The notes: generated by a model not told the origin, from the sequence alone. 64,000 nucleotides of DNA from an uncultured Sphingomonadaceae bacterium (GCA_947488845.1 CANLBM010000012.1:1-64000); one strand, 5' to 3'. Shown: positions 44,579-53,468, numbered from the stretch's first letter. Translations and numbers: made by a program.

Positions 44579-45529
44579 ATGGCAAGCAACGATATTGTAG
44601 ACCAGTGGGCAGCGTCGCATGACCTGCCCGCATGGTTTCTGCGCGCGATGGACGTGCCGCGCGAGGACACTTTTGTCGAAGTCGACGGGCACAAGGTGCA
44701 CTATTTCCGCTGGGGTCAGCGCGGCAAGCCGCCGCTGCTGATGACTCACGGCTTTCTCGCCCACGCGCGCTGCTTCGCCTTTATCGCGCCATTTCTGGCC
44801 GAGGAATATGATATTATCGCCTATGACCTCGCCGGCATGGGGGAAAGCGAGATGATCCCCGACTGCGACAGTCTCAAGCGGGCCGAGCGGATGGTAGAAA
44901 TCGCCGATGCGCTTGATCTGTTTTCCGGACCGGTCAAACCCAAGATTATCGCGCACAGCTTCGGTTCCGGGGTTGCTCTGCAGGCAATGGAACTGGCCGG
45001 CGAGCGATTTGGCGGGCTGGTGATCTGCGACCTGATGATCCTGCGGCCCGAGCGGTTGCAGGCACATTTCGAAGCGGGCGGCGGACCACCGGGATCGGGC
45101 CGGTCGGATCGGCCGAACAAGGTCTATCCCGACTATGAAACAGCCTATGGGCGTTTTGTCCTGTCTCCACCGCAGGCCGTGCAACAACCGTTTCTGTTCG
45201 ATTATATGGCCTATCATTCGCTCCGCCCGGCCGGGGACGGCGGCTGGTCCTGGAAGTTCGATCCTATGGTATTTCATCGCCATGACGCCGATCAGGCCAA
45301 ATGGCTGCAGACCGGGCAGCGCATCATCAACCTGCCGCACCGGCTGGCGATTGTCTATGGCGAGAATAGCAAGCTTTTCGACGACGACAGTGCAGCCTAT
45401 CTGCGCGAGCTTGGCGGCAGCCATATCCCGATGATCGCGATTCCGGAAGCCGAACATCATCTGATGCTGGATCAACCATTGGCTCTGGTAACGGCATTGC
45501 GGTCGATATTGGCTCTCTGGACAGAATAA
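44579..45529 (+). CDS. Alpha/beta hydrolase
   Basis: The 316-residue alpha/beta hydrolase has the oxyanion loop LLMTHGFLAHARCF, a nucleophile elbow in KIIAHSFGSGVALQ (the Ser between AH and FG, so the usual first Gly is Ala), and the catalytic His probably in AEHHLMLDQP at the C-terminus. It could be an esterase, epoxide hydrolase-like or C-C hydrolase. As it ends the acyl-CoA dehydrogenase pair 1 operon, a thioester or lactone substrate is plausible. The ribosome site before the ATG is poor. Confidence 0.8.
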   Translation: MASNDIVDQWAASHDLPAWFLRAMDVPREDTFVEVDGHKVHYFRWGQRGKPPLLMTHGFLAHARCFAFIAPFLAEEYDIIAYDLAGMGESEMIPDCDSLKRAERMVEIADALDLFSGPVKPKIIAHSFGSGVALQAMELAGERFGGLVICDLMILRPERLQAHFEAGGGPPGSGRSDRPNKVYPDYETAYGRFVLSPPQAVQQPFLFDYMAYHSLRPAGDGGWSWKFDPMVFHRHDADQAKWLQTGQRIINLPHRLAIVYGENSKLFDDDSAAYLRELGGSHIPMIAIPEAEHHLMLDQPLALVTALRSILALWTE

Positions 45530-45680
45530 CGGCCCGCTAGCTGATTGCCAGATGAACCAAACGGGTTTCTGCGACAATCTAGTACAAAATAGCTCGAATC
45601 TGACAAATGTCTGAGACAGGTCTCGCCTATTTCTACCTGTGACGCCGCAGTTGGCGCCGGATAGAAAAAGGGAATTGAAG

Positions 45681-46079
45681 ATGAAAAAGTTTCTGATGGC
45701 TTTGGCAGTGACAACAATGGCGGTGTCCCCGGTGGTGACCGCTCAGGCCCAGGCTGCCCAGCACAAGACGGTCGAGAAGCGCGTGACCCAGAAAAATGGC
45801 AAACGCGTTGTGACAAAGACCACGACGACCAGAAATACAAAGCAGGATCGCAACGACAACCGGCGCTATGCCGCAGTTTCCCAGAAGAAATGGGCCAAGG
45901 GCCAGCGGTTCGACCGGCGCTATGCGACCAATTACCGGGTGATCGACAATCCCCGCGCCTATCGCCTGTCCAGCGCACCGCGTGGATACCAGTGGGTGCG
46001 GTCGGGTAATGATGCGGTGCTGATCGCGATCACCAGCGGCCTCATCGGAGCGGTTATCGGCAACGCGATTGCGCGCTGA
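45681..46079 (+). CDS. Exported RcnB-like protein
   Basis: The 132-residue protein has a signal peptide (MKKFLMALAVTTMAVSP, then VVTAQA) and a basic Lys-Arg-Thr-rich middle. The RcnB C-terminal motif follows: YRLSSAPRGYQWVRSGNDAV then LIAITSGLIGAVIGNAIAR. RcnB was defined as a periplasmic nickel/cobalt homeostasis protein, and most alphaproteobacterial homologues are uncharacterised. GGGAATTGAAG precedes ATG 45681, and an earlier in-frame start at 45639 is not supported. A strong terminator follows. Confidence 0.85.
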   Translation: MKKFLMALAVTTMAVSPVVTAQAQAAQHKTVEKRVTQKNGKRVVTKTTTTRNTKQDRNDNRRYAAVSQKKWAKGQRFDRRYATNYRVIDNPRAYRLSSAPRGYQWVRSGNDAVLIAITSGLIGAVIGNAIAR

Positions 46080-46106
46080 ACCGAATGATCAATCCACAAT
46101 CAGGCA

Positions 46107-46137
46107 AAAGCCCCCGGAAGCGATTCCGGGGGCTTTT
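46107..46137. terminator. Strong intrinsic terminator between convergent genes
   Basis: AAAAGCCCCCGGAA and TTCCGGGGGCTTTT pair around GCGA; flanking A and T runs let it work in both directions. Confidence 0.93.
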
Positions 46138-46145
46138 CTGTTCGT

Positions 46146-47123
46146 TCAGGCAGCCATGAATCCCTTGAGCCGCTGATTGATGATCTGGTCCGCTTCGGCC
46201 ATGATCCGGTCGATCAGTTCCTGACAGGTCGGGATATCGTTTATCAGGCCAGCCACCATGCCGCAGCTCCAGGCGCCGATGTCCATGTCGCCTTCCAGCA
46301 TGATCCTGGGATAGACGCCTGCGACCTGCTCAATGATGTCGGTGAATTGCAGGTCCGCGCCTTTTTCCTTTTCGATTTCAAGCAGCCGTTCGACCGCCGG
46401 ATTTTTGAGCACACGCTCGGTGTTGCGCAAGGGCCGCATGACAAGGCGGGTGTCGAGTTCGCTGGCGGCGACGATCGCATCCTTCACATTCTGGTGCACC
46501 GGTGCTTCCTTGGTGGCGATGAAGCGGGTGCCCATGTTCATGCCTTCCGCGCCCATGGCGAGCGAGGCAACAAGGCTGCGACCGTCGGCCTGACCACCGG
46601 AGGAAACGAACGGAATGTCCAGTTCGTCGGCGGCGCGGGGCAGCAGGATCATGTTCGGAATATCGTCTTCGCCCGGGTGGCCGCCGCATTCGAAGCCATC
46701 GACCGAAACCGCGTCACAGCCGATGCTCTGGGCCTTCAGCGCGTGGCGGACGGCGGTGCATTTGTGGATCACCTTGATGCCGGCGTCGTGCAGTGCGGGC
46801 AGCACCTGAACCGGGTTGTTGCCGGCGGTTTCGACGACCTTGACGCCGCCTTCGATGATCGCCTTGACCATGCCTTCATAATCGGGGGAGTTGACCACCG
46901 GCAGGAAGGTCAGGTTCACGCCGAACGGCTTGTCGGTCATGTCGCGGCACTTGGCGATTTCGTCGGCCAGTGCGGCGGCGGAAGGCTGGGTCAGCGCGGT
47001 GATGATGCCGAGGCCACCGGCGTTCGACACGGCGGCTGCGAGCTCGGCAAAGCCGACATAATGCATGCCGCCCTGAATGATCGGATGTTCGATACCGAAT
47101 AGCTCTGTAATACGTGTTTTCAT
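46146..47123 (-). CDS. Nitronate monooxygenase-like NAD(P)H flavoprotein
   Basis: The 325-residue TIM-barrel protein starts at ATG 47123 (AGGAGC upstream). It has ELFGIEHPIIQGGMHYVGF, the FMN-phosphate loop FVSSGGQADGRSLVASLAMG with AEGMNMGTRF, and CDAVSVDGFECGGHPG, typical of nitronate monooxygenase and related enoyl-reductase-like enzymes. Nitroalkane oxidation is the family's best-known activity, but members with acyl-CoA cluster context may be double-bond reductases. The operator-like palindrome 60 bases upstream places it in the putative regulon. It follows the two acyl-CoA dehydrogenase genes of pair 2. Confidence 0.88.
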   Translation of the reverse strand: MKTRITELFGIEHPIIQGGMHYVGFAELAAAVSNAGGLGIITALTQPSAAALADEIAKCRDMTDKPFGVNLTFLPVVNSPDYEGMVKAIIEGGVKVVETAGNNPVQVLPALHDAGIKVIHKCTAVRHALKAQSIGCDAVSVDGFECGGHPGEDDIPNMILLPRAADELDIPFVSSGGQADGRSLVASLAMGAEGMNMGTRFIATKEAPVHQNVKDAIVAASELDTRLVMRPLRNTERVLKNPAVERLLEIEKEKGADLQFTDIIEQVAGVYPRIMLEGDMDIGAWSCGMVAGLINDIPTCQELIDRIMAEADQIINQRLKGFMAA

Positions 47124-47181
47124 GGACTTAGCTCCTGTTTTTGGAAGATTTGGAGGCATGTTTGCGCCGTCCGGGAATCAG

Positions 47182-47199
47182 TTTAATCGCGCGATTAAC
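47182..47199. promoter_or_regulatory. Candidate acyl-CoA regulon operator, site 3
   Basis: TTTAATCGCGCGATTAAC is a nearly perfect inverted repeat, the most symmetrical of the five sites. It overlaps the stop codon of the upstream dehydrogenase gene and lies about 60 bases before the nitronate monooxygenase-like start. Confidence 0.75.
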
Positions 47200-48238
47200 T
47201 AGCAATCCATTGGCCGCCCGTCCAGTCGCCTGTGGTCACGCCTTTCCAGACTTGATCGGGTGACGTTACGGCGAGCGCTTCTCCGAGCCGTTTCGACCAG
47301 TGATGCTCGTTGCCCAGCGCATCGCGCCACGCCCAGAGTCGCCTGGTATAATGGTGCAGATCATATTCCTGCGTATAGCCCATCGCGCCATGGACTTGAT
47401 GGAAAGGCACGGTGACGGCTTCGACGCTGTGGCCGATCTGGACCTTGGCAATGACCGCCTCGTGCCAGGCCTGTTCCGGATCGTCGGCGTGGCGGGCGAT
47501 GGCGCTGGCCGCCTGCGTCGCGGCCATGGTCGCGGCGGCGCATTCCGACGCGGCAACCGCCAGCTGCTGTTGAATCGCCTGGAATTTCGACAGCGGCCGG
47601 CCGAATTGTTCGCGCTGGGTGACATAGTCGATCGACAGGCCCAGAGCGCGCTCCATCGCCGCTGCCATCTGCACCGCGCGGACGGTGAGGATCAGCGCTT
47701 CGATTCTGCGACGGGAGAGATCGGTTTTCGCCGATTGCTCTGCCAGATGCCCGGAAAATATGAACTGCGTCATGCCATCGGGGGACAGCGATTCTTCCGG
47801 CGAGCGGACGGCGACGCGATTGTCGAACAGCGAGATTTCGTGATGGGCCTCGTCGAACAGCACGATCTTGTCGGCGTGCATGCCGAACGGAATGTCGGCG
47901 CTGGGCGTATGGCCGCTGAGCGCGAAACTGGCGCTGCCGTCGGCGGGGGCAAGGCCCGCACGATCGAGCATCCAGTTGGCGATCAATGTCTCGGCGAAGG
48001 GTACCGGTGACGCCGCTTGCGCCGAAGCCCAGATCGCGCCGAATGTCTCGTCATAGTCTGCGCCAAAGCCGCCATTGGCTTCGCTGACCCAGGCCAGCGG
48101 CAGCCCGTTTTCGGTCAGCGCGTCCCACAGCGCCTGCGGATATCGGCCGGCTTCGGCTTCGTGCGGGACTTCGCGCGCGCACAGGTCGGTGTAGATTTTC
48201 GTGGCCGTTTCGGCGACCATGCCTTCGGTGTTAATCAT
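47195..48238 (-). CDS. Acyl-CoA dehydrogenase-like subunit, second of pair 2
   Basis: The 347-residue protein retains SIDYVTQREQFGRPLSKFQA and FHQVHGAMGYTQEYDLHHYT, the FAD- and substrate-side segments, but has no SEPxxGSDL loop and no GTxEIxR end. It is the same kind of half-set as the gene at 42582, and its neighbour at 48357 keeps the missing motifs. The pair is expected to assemble as an alpha2-beta2 acyl-CoA dehydrogenase. It is separated from its partner by a family A repeat and is translated from ATG 48238 with a weak site. Confidence 0.85.
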   Translation of the reverse strand: MINTEGMVAETATKIYTDLCAREVPHEAEAGRYPQALWDALTENGLPLAWVSEANGGFGADYDETFGAIWASAQAASPVPFAETLIANWMLDRAGLAPADGSASFALSGHTPSADIPFGMHADKIVLFDEAHHEISLFDNRVAVRSPEESLSPDGMTQFIFSGHLAEQSAKTDLSRRRIEALILTVRAVQMAAAMERALGLSIDYVTQREQFGRPLSKFQAIQQQLAVAASECAAATMAATQAASAIARHADDPEQAWHEAVIAKVQIGHSVEAVTVPFHQVHGAMGYTQEYDLHHYTRRLWAWRDALGNEHHWSKRLGEALAVTSPDQVWKGVTTGDWTGGQWIAS

Positions 48239-48262
48239 GGTATCAATTTGCCTTGAATAGAT

Positions 48263-48333
48263 CCGTTCGCGCTGGGCTTGTCGAAGTGCTGGTGTTGACT
48301 ATCGCTGTCCTTCGACAGGTTCAGGACGAACGG
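48263..48333. repeat. Family A inverted repeat, copy 5
   Basis: Left arm CGTTCGCGCTGGGCTTGTCG and right arm TCCTTCGACAGGTTCAGGAC, in the gap between the two dehydrogenase genes of pair 2. Confidence 0.85.
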
Positions 48334-48356
48334 TTTGAAATGCATGATTCCCGACA

Positions 48357-49511
48357 TCATCTCAGCCCCAATTGCCGTGCGGTGATCCCGCGCATCACTT
48401 CGGTTGTGCCGCCGCGCAGGGTGTTGGGCGGAGAGCGCAGCACGCCGATATTCATGATCCGGCGCATGTCCGGGCTCCAGTCTTCGGACGGCAGATCGTT
48501 GAGCATCGCCCGCACCTGCTGGGTCAGGTCATTTTCCAGCCGGTTGGCCAGATCCTTGACCAGCGCCGCTTCGGTCTCCGGCGACACGCCCCGATCGAGC
48601 AGATTGGCAATGCCCCAGGACATGCCTTTCAGCGTGCGCAGGCTGGCGATCAGCTTGCCGAGCCGGGCGTGGCTGTCCGAGCCCATTTTTCCGTTCAGTT
48701 GATGGAGGGCGGTTTCCAGCGTAATATAGCTGGACAGGAAGCGTTCCGGTCCGGAGCGTTCCATCGCCAGCTCGCCGGTCACCTGTTTCCAGCCGCCGCC
48801 TTCCTCGCCGAGCAGGCAGTCGTCGGGGACAATGACATCCTCGAAATAGACTTCGTTGAAATGGGCGTCGCCCGACAGGTCGACAATCGGCTTGATGGTG
48901 ACGCCGGGCAGGCTGAGGTCGATCATGATCTGCGACAGGCCGACATGGCGGTTTCGCCCATCGGCGGGCGAGGTGCGCAGCAGGGCGACCATATAATGGC
49001 AAATATGCGCGCCGGAGGACCAGATTTTCTGGCCGTTGATCTTCCAGCCTTCTGGCACTTTCTCCGCTTTTGTTTTGACATTGGCGAGATCGGAGCCCGC
49101 GCCCGGTTCGCTGAGACCGATGGCGAAATAGCATTCCCCGGCGGCGATCCGTGGCAGGATATCCAGCTTCTGCTCCTCGGTGCCATGGGCGATCAGCATC
49201 GGTGCGTGCTGGCGGTCGGCGATCCAGTGGGCGGCGACGGGCGCGCCGGAGCGCAACGTCTCTTCGGTGACAATATAGCGTTCGAGCGCGCTTTTGTCGT
49301 GGCCGCCATATTGGTTCGACCAGGTCAGGCCAATCCAGCCGCGCTTGCCCATTTTCTTTGAAAACTTGGGGTCGGCGGAGGCCATCCAGCATTCCGGTTC
49401 GGGCCGGAAATTGCCCGCCTCGCGCTCTTCTTTCAGGAAGGCCTGCAATTCGCCGCGCAAATCTTCGAGCGCCGGATCGGGCTGGACAACAGGGAAGTTA
49501 AATCTTTGCAT
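48357..49511 (-). CDS. Acyl-CoA dehydrogenase, subunit with the FAD-contacting C-terminus (pair 2)
   Basis: The 384-residue protein has AIGLSEPGAGSDLANVKTKA, KINGQKIWSSGAHICHYMV and the C-terminal LRGGTTEVMRGITARQLGLR, but lacks RxQFG (LAMERSGPERFLSSY there). It complements the downstream 347-residue protein exactly as the pair 1 subunits complement each other. It would dehydrogenate an acyl-CoA whose identity is unknown. It lies in a run of five minus-strand genes (crotonase, alkylsulfatase, two dehydrogenases, flavoprotein), all separated by repeats or the operator. Confidence 0.88.
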   Translation of the reverse strand: MQRFNFPVVQPDPALEDLRGELQAFLKEEREAGNFRPEPECWMASADPKFSKKMGKRGWIGLTWSNQYGGHDKSALERYIVTEETLRSGAPVAAHWIADRQHAPMLIAHGTEEQKLDILPRIAAGECYFAIGLSEPGAGSDLANVKTKAEKVPEGWKINGQKIWSSGAHICHYMVALLRTSPADGRNRHVGLSQIMIDLSLPGVTIKPIVDLSGDAHFNEVYFEDVIVPDDCLLGEEGGGWKQVTGELAMERSGPERFLSSYITLETALHQLNGKMGSDSHARLGKLIASLRTLKGMSWGIANLLDRGVSPETEAALVKDLANRLENDLTQQVRAMLNDLPSEDWSPDMRRIMNIGVLRSPPNTLRGGTTEVMRGITARQLGLR

Positions 49512-49534
49512 GGATAATCCTTATTACAGCAGAC

Positions 49535-49599
49535 CCGTTCGTGCTGAGCCTGTCGAAGCACCTGGGCAAGCGTCCTTCGACAGGCTCAGGACGAACGGT
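49535..49599. repeat. Family A inverted repeat, copy 6
   Basis: CGTTCGTGCTGAGCCTGTCG and TCCTTCGACAGGCTCAGGAC are near-perfect inverted arms, the least diverged copy in the window. It lies between the alkylsulfatase and dehydrogenase genes. Confidence 0.88.
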
Positions 49600-49616
49600 G
49601 ATTGGCGTAGACCCGG

Positions 49617-51578
49617 TCACGGCGTCACAATATCAAATTGCGGATTTACCTCATCCAGCGCGCCGAACATAGCTGCCATTAAGGCCGCATTGCCGCTGAT
49701 CAGCATTTCCTTGTTTTGGACCAGTTCCATCGGATTGGCCTGGCGCATCAGCAATTTGGTGAACAGGGCGCGGCTGATCGTGATCTGCGTGTCCGATCCG
49801 TCGGCGGTGACGGCATAATCCTCGCCGCGCGGGAACATCACGCTCTTGCCGAGATCGATGCTGACTGCCTCTTTGCGGTCCGGGAACCAGAAGCGGATGA
49901 TGCCGCCATCGCCCTGCATCTTTGCCGGGTTGAAGCGGGTCGCCATGGCGTCGAACAGATCGACAGCGGGAATGCCGCTCAAGACTTTCTCATTGGCGGT
50001 GCTGATCGAGTCCTTGACAACATTGCCCTCGCGCAGCTCTTTCGCGCCGACCAGATAGATGTTGCGCCAGGTCCCGGCTTCGGTCTGGAAGCCGAGCTGT
50101 TCATAGGTCGAGGCCAGCCAGTTTTTGGCAGTCTGGTCGGCGGGGTCGGCGAAGACCAGATGGTTGAAGACGGTGGCTGCCCAGCGATAGTCGCCTGCGG
50201 CAAAGGCTTTTTCACCGGCCGCTAGCGCCTTGTTCGCGCCGCCCATCGCAGCGACATATTTTTGCGAGGCTTCGACCGGTGGCAGTTGGTGATAATGGGC
50301 CGGCACCGCGTCCCACCAGCCGAAATAGCGCTGGTAGACCGCCTTGCTGTTGTGGTTGAGCGTGCCGTAATAGTCGCGCACGCCAAAGTCGCTCTGGGCG
50401 AAATCCGGCTCGCCGATATTCTCGGCAATCTCGTGCATCGTCGCGCCCTGATTGGCCTGCCGCATGGTCTGGTCGTGGACATAGCGATAGATGCCGCGCT
50501 GGTTTTTCAGCGCCGCCTGGACCTTGTCGCTGCCCCAGGTCGGCCAGTGATGCGACGCCAGCATCAGCTCCGATTTCGTCCCGTAGCGGGCGAGCATGTC
50601 GTCGATCACCTTGCTCCATTTCAGCGTGTCGCGGACCAGCGCGCCGCGCGGGGTCAGCACATTGTGGAAGGTGCGGGTCACCACTTCTGCGGTGTGCAGC
50701 GCCTTATACTGCGGCAGGTAGAAGACCAGCTCGGCCGGTGCCTCGGTCTCGCCGGCGTCCATGAAGTCGAAGCTGATGCCGTCGACCATCAGCGTCTCGC
50801 CATTCTTGCTGATCGACCGGGTGGGTGGCACCAGAGCGACATCGCCGCTCGACAATTTCTGGCCGAGGCCGCCGCCGACATGACCGGTCTTGCCGACGGG
50901 CAGGGCGGTGCCGAACTGGAATTGCACCCGCCGGTTCATCGCGGTGCCGGCGATCACGCTCTCGCCGATCGACTCGGCCAGCCAGCCATGCGGGGCGATG
51001 ATCTCGATCTTGCCCGACCGGATATCCTCGGCCGACGCGACACCGGCGACGCCGCCGAAATGGTCGCCATGGCTGTGGGTGAAGATTACCGCCACCACTG
51101 GCCGCTCGCCAAGCGTCTTGTTGGCCAGCGCCAGCCCTGTTTTCGCAGGGGCCGGAGTGGTCAGCGGATCCACGACAATCCAGCCGGTCTTGCCCGCGAT
51201 CAAGGTCATCTGCGCCAGATCATAGCCGCGAATCTGGTAGATGCCGGGCACGACCTCGAACAGGCCGTGGATGCTGTTGAGCTTGCCCTGCCGCCAGAGC
51301 GAGGGATTGACCGTGTCGGGCGCGCTGCCCTGCAGAAATTCGAACTGGCGCGAATCCCATGCGACCGATCCGTCCTCGTTGAGGATCTGGTCCTCTTCGA
51401 TACGGGCGAGAAAACCGCGTTTGGCATTTTCAAAATCTGTCTGGTCGGCAATCGGCAGGCTGGCAGCGACTTTGGCATTGGCGGCTCTGGTGGCTTCGGT
51501 TGCCACGCCTTGCGGAGGAGCGGCCAAGACCGGTGTTGCCGACATCAGGGCTGCGATTACAATAGTGGCCTTTTTCAT
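49617..51578 (-). CDS. Exported alkyl/aryl-sulfatase (SdsA-type metallo-beta-lactamase fold)
   Basis: The 653-residue protein has a signal peptide (MKKATIVIAALMSATPVLAA) and a metallo-beta-lactamase domain with the zinc motif VAVIFTHSHGDHFGGVAG (about 150). The second set of ligands falls around ALHTAEVVTRTFHN and LMLASHHWPTWG. The helical dimerisation part and the C-terminal SCP2-like domain are as in SdsA1 of Pseudomonas aeruginosa. That enzyme cleaves alkyl sulfates such as SDS to a primary alcohol and sulfate. GGGAGAGAGAG precedes ATG 51578; earlier codons in the frame belong to the family B repeat. The released alcohol could feed the neighbouring acyl-CoA genes. Confidence 0.88.
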   Translation of the reverse strand: MKKATIVIAALMSATPVLAAPPQGVATEATRAANAKVAASLPIADQTDFENAKRGFLARIEEDQILNEDGSVAWDSRQFEFLQGSAPDTVNPSLWRQGKLNSIHGLFEVVPGIYQIRGYDLAQMTLIAGKTGWIVVDPLTTPAPAKTGLALANKTLGERPVVAVIFTHSHGDHFGGVAGVASAEDIRSGKIEIIAPHGWLAESIGESVIAGTAMNRRVQFQFGTALPVGKTGHVGGGLGQKLSSGDVALVPPTRSISKNGETLMVDGISFDFMDAGETEAPAELVFYLPQYKALHTAEVVTRTFHNVLTPRGALVRDTLKWSKVIDDMLARYGTKSELMLASHHWPTWGSDKVQAALKNQRGIYRYVHDQTMRQANQGATMHEIAENIGEPDFAQSDFGVRDYYGTLNHNSKAVYQRYFGWWDAVPAHYHQLPPVEASQKYVAAMGGANKALAAGEKAFAAGDYRWAATVFNHLVFADPADQTAKNWLASTYEQLGFQTEAGTWRNIYLVGAKELREGNVVKDSISTANEKVLSGIPAVDLFDAMATRFNPAKMQGDGGIIRFWFPDRKEAVSIDLGKSVMFPRGEDYAVTADGSDTQITISRALFTKLLMRQANPMELVQNKEMLISGNAALMAAMFGALDEVNPQFDIVTP

Positions 51579-51589
51579 TCTCTCTCTCC

Positions 51590-51680
51590 CTTGTGCCCCT
51601 GCGCAGGCAGGGGCCCATCTCCCGAAATTTCCTCGACGCACTGTTGGGAGATGGACTCCCGCCTTCGCGGGAGAACAGTC
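51590..51680. repeat. Family B inverted repeat, copy 2
   Basis: CCCCTGCGCAGGCAGGGGCC and GAGATGGACTCCCGCC, followed by TTCGCGGGAG, repeat the architecture of the copy at 26041. It separates the crotonase and alkylsulfatase genes. Confidence 0.85.
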
Positions 51681-51690
51681 TCCTCGATAA

Positions 51691-52488
51691 TCAAGCGCCC
51701 TTGAACACCGGTTTTCGTTTTTCCAATATCGCGTCGATCGCCTCGCGGTGGTCGTCGAGCTGCTGCAACACGCCCTGGAACAAGGCCGCCTGATCGAGAT
51801 TTTCCTTCAGCGTCACGCTCTGCGCGGTGCGGACCAGCTCCTTGGTCTTGCGGATCGCCAGCGGCGGCAGGCCGACAACCATTTCGGCCAGCTCATAGGC
51901 GCGTTCGAGCAGCTTGTCGCTCGCCACCACTTCCGACACCAGACCATAATCCAGCGCCTTGGCGGCGTCGATAAATTCGCCGGTAAACAGCATCTGGTTG
52001 GCCCGCGCCTGACCGATGATCCGCGGCAGCAGCCACGCGCCGCCGTCGCCGGGAATGATCCCGACGCGCAGGAAGCTCTCTGCAAAGATCGCGTCCTCGC
52101 CGGCAATCCGGATATCGCACATGGTGGTCAGATCATTGCCCGCGCCGATCGCATGGCCGTTGACCGCAGCGATCACCGGTACCGAGATTTGCGAGAAGGC
52201 GAGCGGAATGCGCTGGATACCGGTCTTGTACCAGTTCTCGATTTCCAGCGGCGTCATATTCTGTTCGGCGGTCATCGCCTTGATCTCGTGGAGATTGCCG
52301 CCCGAGGAAAAGCTTTTGCCGTTGGCGGCGAGCACGACGCAACTGACCCCGGCGTCGGCATCGGCCTTGTTGATTGCGTTGACCAGCGCCTCGCACAGGT
52401 CCTTCGACAGCGCGTTGCGCGTTTCCGGCTTGTTCAATGTAATTGTAACGATGCGGTCATTTTTCTCGTAGAGAACGACGTCAGCCAT
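51691..52488 (-). CDS. Enoyl-CoA hydratase/isomerase (crotonase)
   Basis: The 265-residue protein begins at ATG 52488 with GGAAAT upstream; the longer open frame to 53010 runs through unrelated sequence. Crotonase marks are VLAANGKSFSSGGNLHEIKA and GHAIGAGNDLTTMCDIRIAG, the two oxyanion segments, and SFLRVGIIPGDGGAWLLPRI with the acidic residue near the usual position. It would hydrate or isomerise an enoyl-CoA. It is first in the minus-strand run that contains the alkylsulfatase and the pair 2 dehydrogenases. Confidence 0.88.
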   Translation of the reverse strand: MADVVLYEKNDRIVTITLNKPETRNALSKDLCEALVNAINKADADAGVSCVVLAANGKSFSSGGNLHEIKAMTAEQNMTPLEIENWYKTGIQRIPLAFSQISVPVIAAVNGHAIGAGNDLTTMCDIRIAGEDAIFAESFLRVGIIPGDGGAWLLPRIIGQARANQMLFTGEFIDAAKALDYGLVSEVVASDKLLERAYELAEMVVGLPPLAIRKTKELVRTAQSVTLKENLDQAALFQGVLQQLDDHREAIDAILEKRKPVFKGA

Positions 52489-52590
52489 CAAGATTTCCTT
52501 TTTCCAGCGTTTCTTTTCTATGCCGCCGTCATTGCAGGGGCCAAAGGATTCTGCAAGACTCGCTCCGATCAATTCGTTAAATGGACAATA

Positions 52591-53070
52591 ATGATCCTGC
52601 AGAATAACCCCGACCCTAGCGATAATGTTGCGGGCTTCACCCTGGTGGAACTGATGGTCGTGCTGCTGATCATCGGCCTGATGGCATCGATCGTCGTCTT
52701 TTCCTTTCCGTCCGGCAACAGCAATCTGGAAGAGGATGCCCAGCGTTTTGCTGCGCGCACCGCGGCGCTGCGCGACAATGCGATATTGCAATCGCGGCCG
52801 ATGGCGGTGCAGGTCACTCCCTCCGGTTATAGTTTTCTCGAACGGCGCAAGGGCAGCTGGTCGGCGATCGAGGACAAACCGTTCGTGTCGACCGACTGGT
52901 CGAGCGGCGTCCGCGCGGCGACTGCTGAAAGCGGGTCGATGATGATCAGTTTCGAAAGCACCGGGCTGCCCAGCGATCAGGCGGAACTGGTGCTGCAGGG
53001 CGACGGGCAAAGCCGCAGCGTCCTGATTGCGCCGATGGGTGACGTGACGCTGGCCGGGGCGAGGCCATGA
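52591..53070 (+). CDS. gspH: Type II secretion pseudopilin GspH
   Basis: The 159-residue protein has the prepilin peptidase site and hydrophobic helix GFTLVELMVVLLIIGLMASI, with a short leader before the Gly. The remainder (LEEDAQRFAARTAALRDNA, ILQSRPMAVQVTPSGYSFLE) is typical of GspH minor pseudopilins. It would be cleaved and placed in the pseudopilus of a type II secretion system. It overlaps the next pseudopilin gene by four bases. No other secretion genes are in the window, so the remaining system must be elsewhere. Confidence 0.88.
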   Translation: MILQNNPDPSDNVAGFTLVELMVVLLIIGLMASIVVFSFPSGNSNLEEDAQRFAARTAALRDNAILQSRPMAVQVTPSGYSFLERRKGSWSAIEDKPFVSTDWSSGVRAATAESGSMMISFESTGLPSDQAELVLQGDGQSRSVLIAPMGDVTLAGARP

Positions 53071-53468
53071 AGTCTTCCGGCGAGCGCGGCTTTACCCTGA
53101 TCGAGATGCTGGTCGCGCTGTCGGTGTTCAGCCTCGCCGCGCTGGCGCTGATCCGGCTGCAGGCTTTTACAACAAATAATGCGGCCGAGCTGGAATTGCG
53201 GGTCGTCGCGCAATCGGTGGTCCGCAACCGGGCGGTCGAGCTGCTCACCGATCCGCGCCCGCCCAGCCTCGGCGACAGCAGCGGCGAGGAGCAGAATGGC
53301 GGTCTCGACTGGACCTGGACGCAAAGCGCGCGGCTGACCGACGAGGGGCAATTTGTGCAGGTCGATATCACCGCCCGGGAAAAGCTGAGCGGTGCGCCGG
53401 CGTCGCTGACCATATTGCGGCCCGCGGGAATGTTACTCGAACCTGAGGCTTCGTTACCGGCGGAATAG
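53067..53468 (+). CDS. gspI: Type II secretion pseudopilin GspI
   Basis: The 133-residue protein has GERGFTLIEMLVALSVFSLA at the N-terminus with Glu at position +5 after the cleavage Gly. The middle VAQSVVRNRAVELLTDPRPP corresponds to the GspI pattern (helical region followed by NRAxE). It starts inside the gspH stop (ATGA). A gspJ or gspK gene would be expected next but purU follows convergently, so the pseudopilin cluster is incomplete here. Confidence 0.85.
   Translation: MKSSGERGFTLIEMLVALSVFSLAALALIRLQAFTTNNAAELELRVVAQSVVRNRAVELLTDPRPPSLGDSSGEEQNGGLDWTWTQSARLTDEGQFVQVDITAREKLSGAPASLTILRPAGMLLEPEASLPAE

Noticed and set aside
52489..53010. Long N-terminal extension in front of the crotonase at 51691-52488
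   Set aside because: The extension is antisense to gspH and lacks similarity; ATG 52488 with a ribosome site starts the crotonase fold directly.
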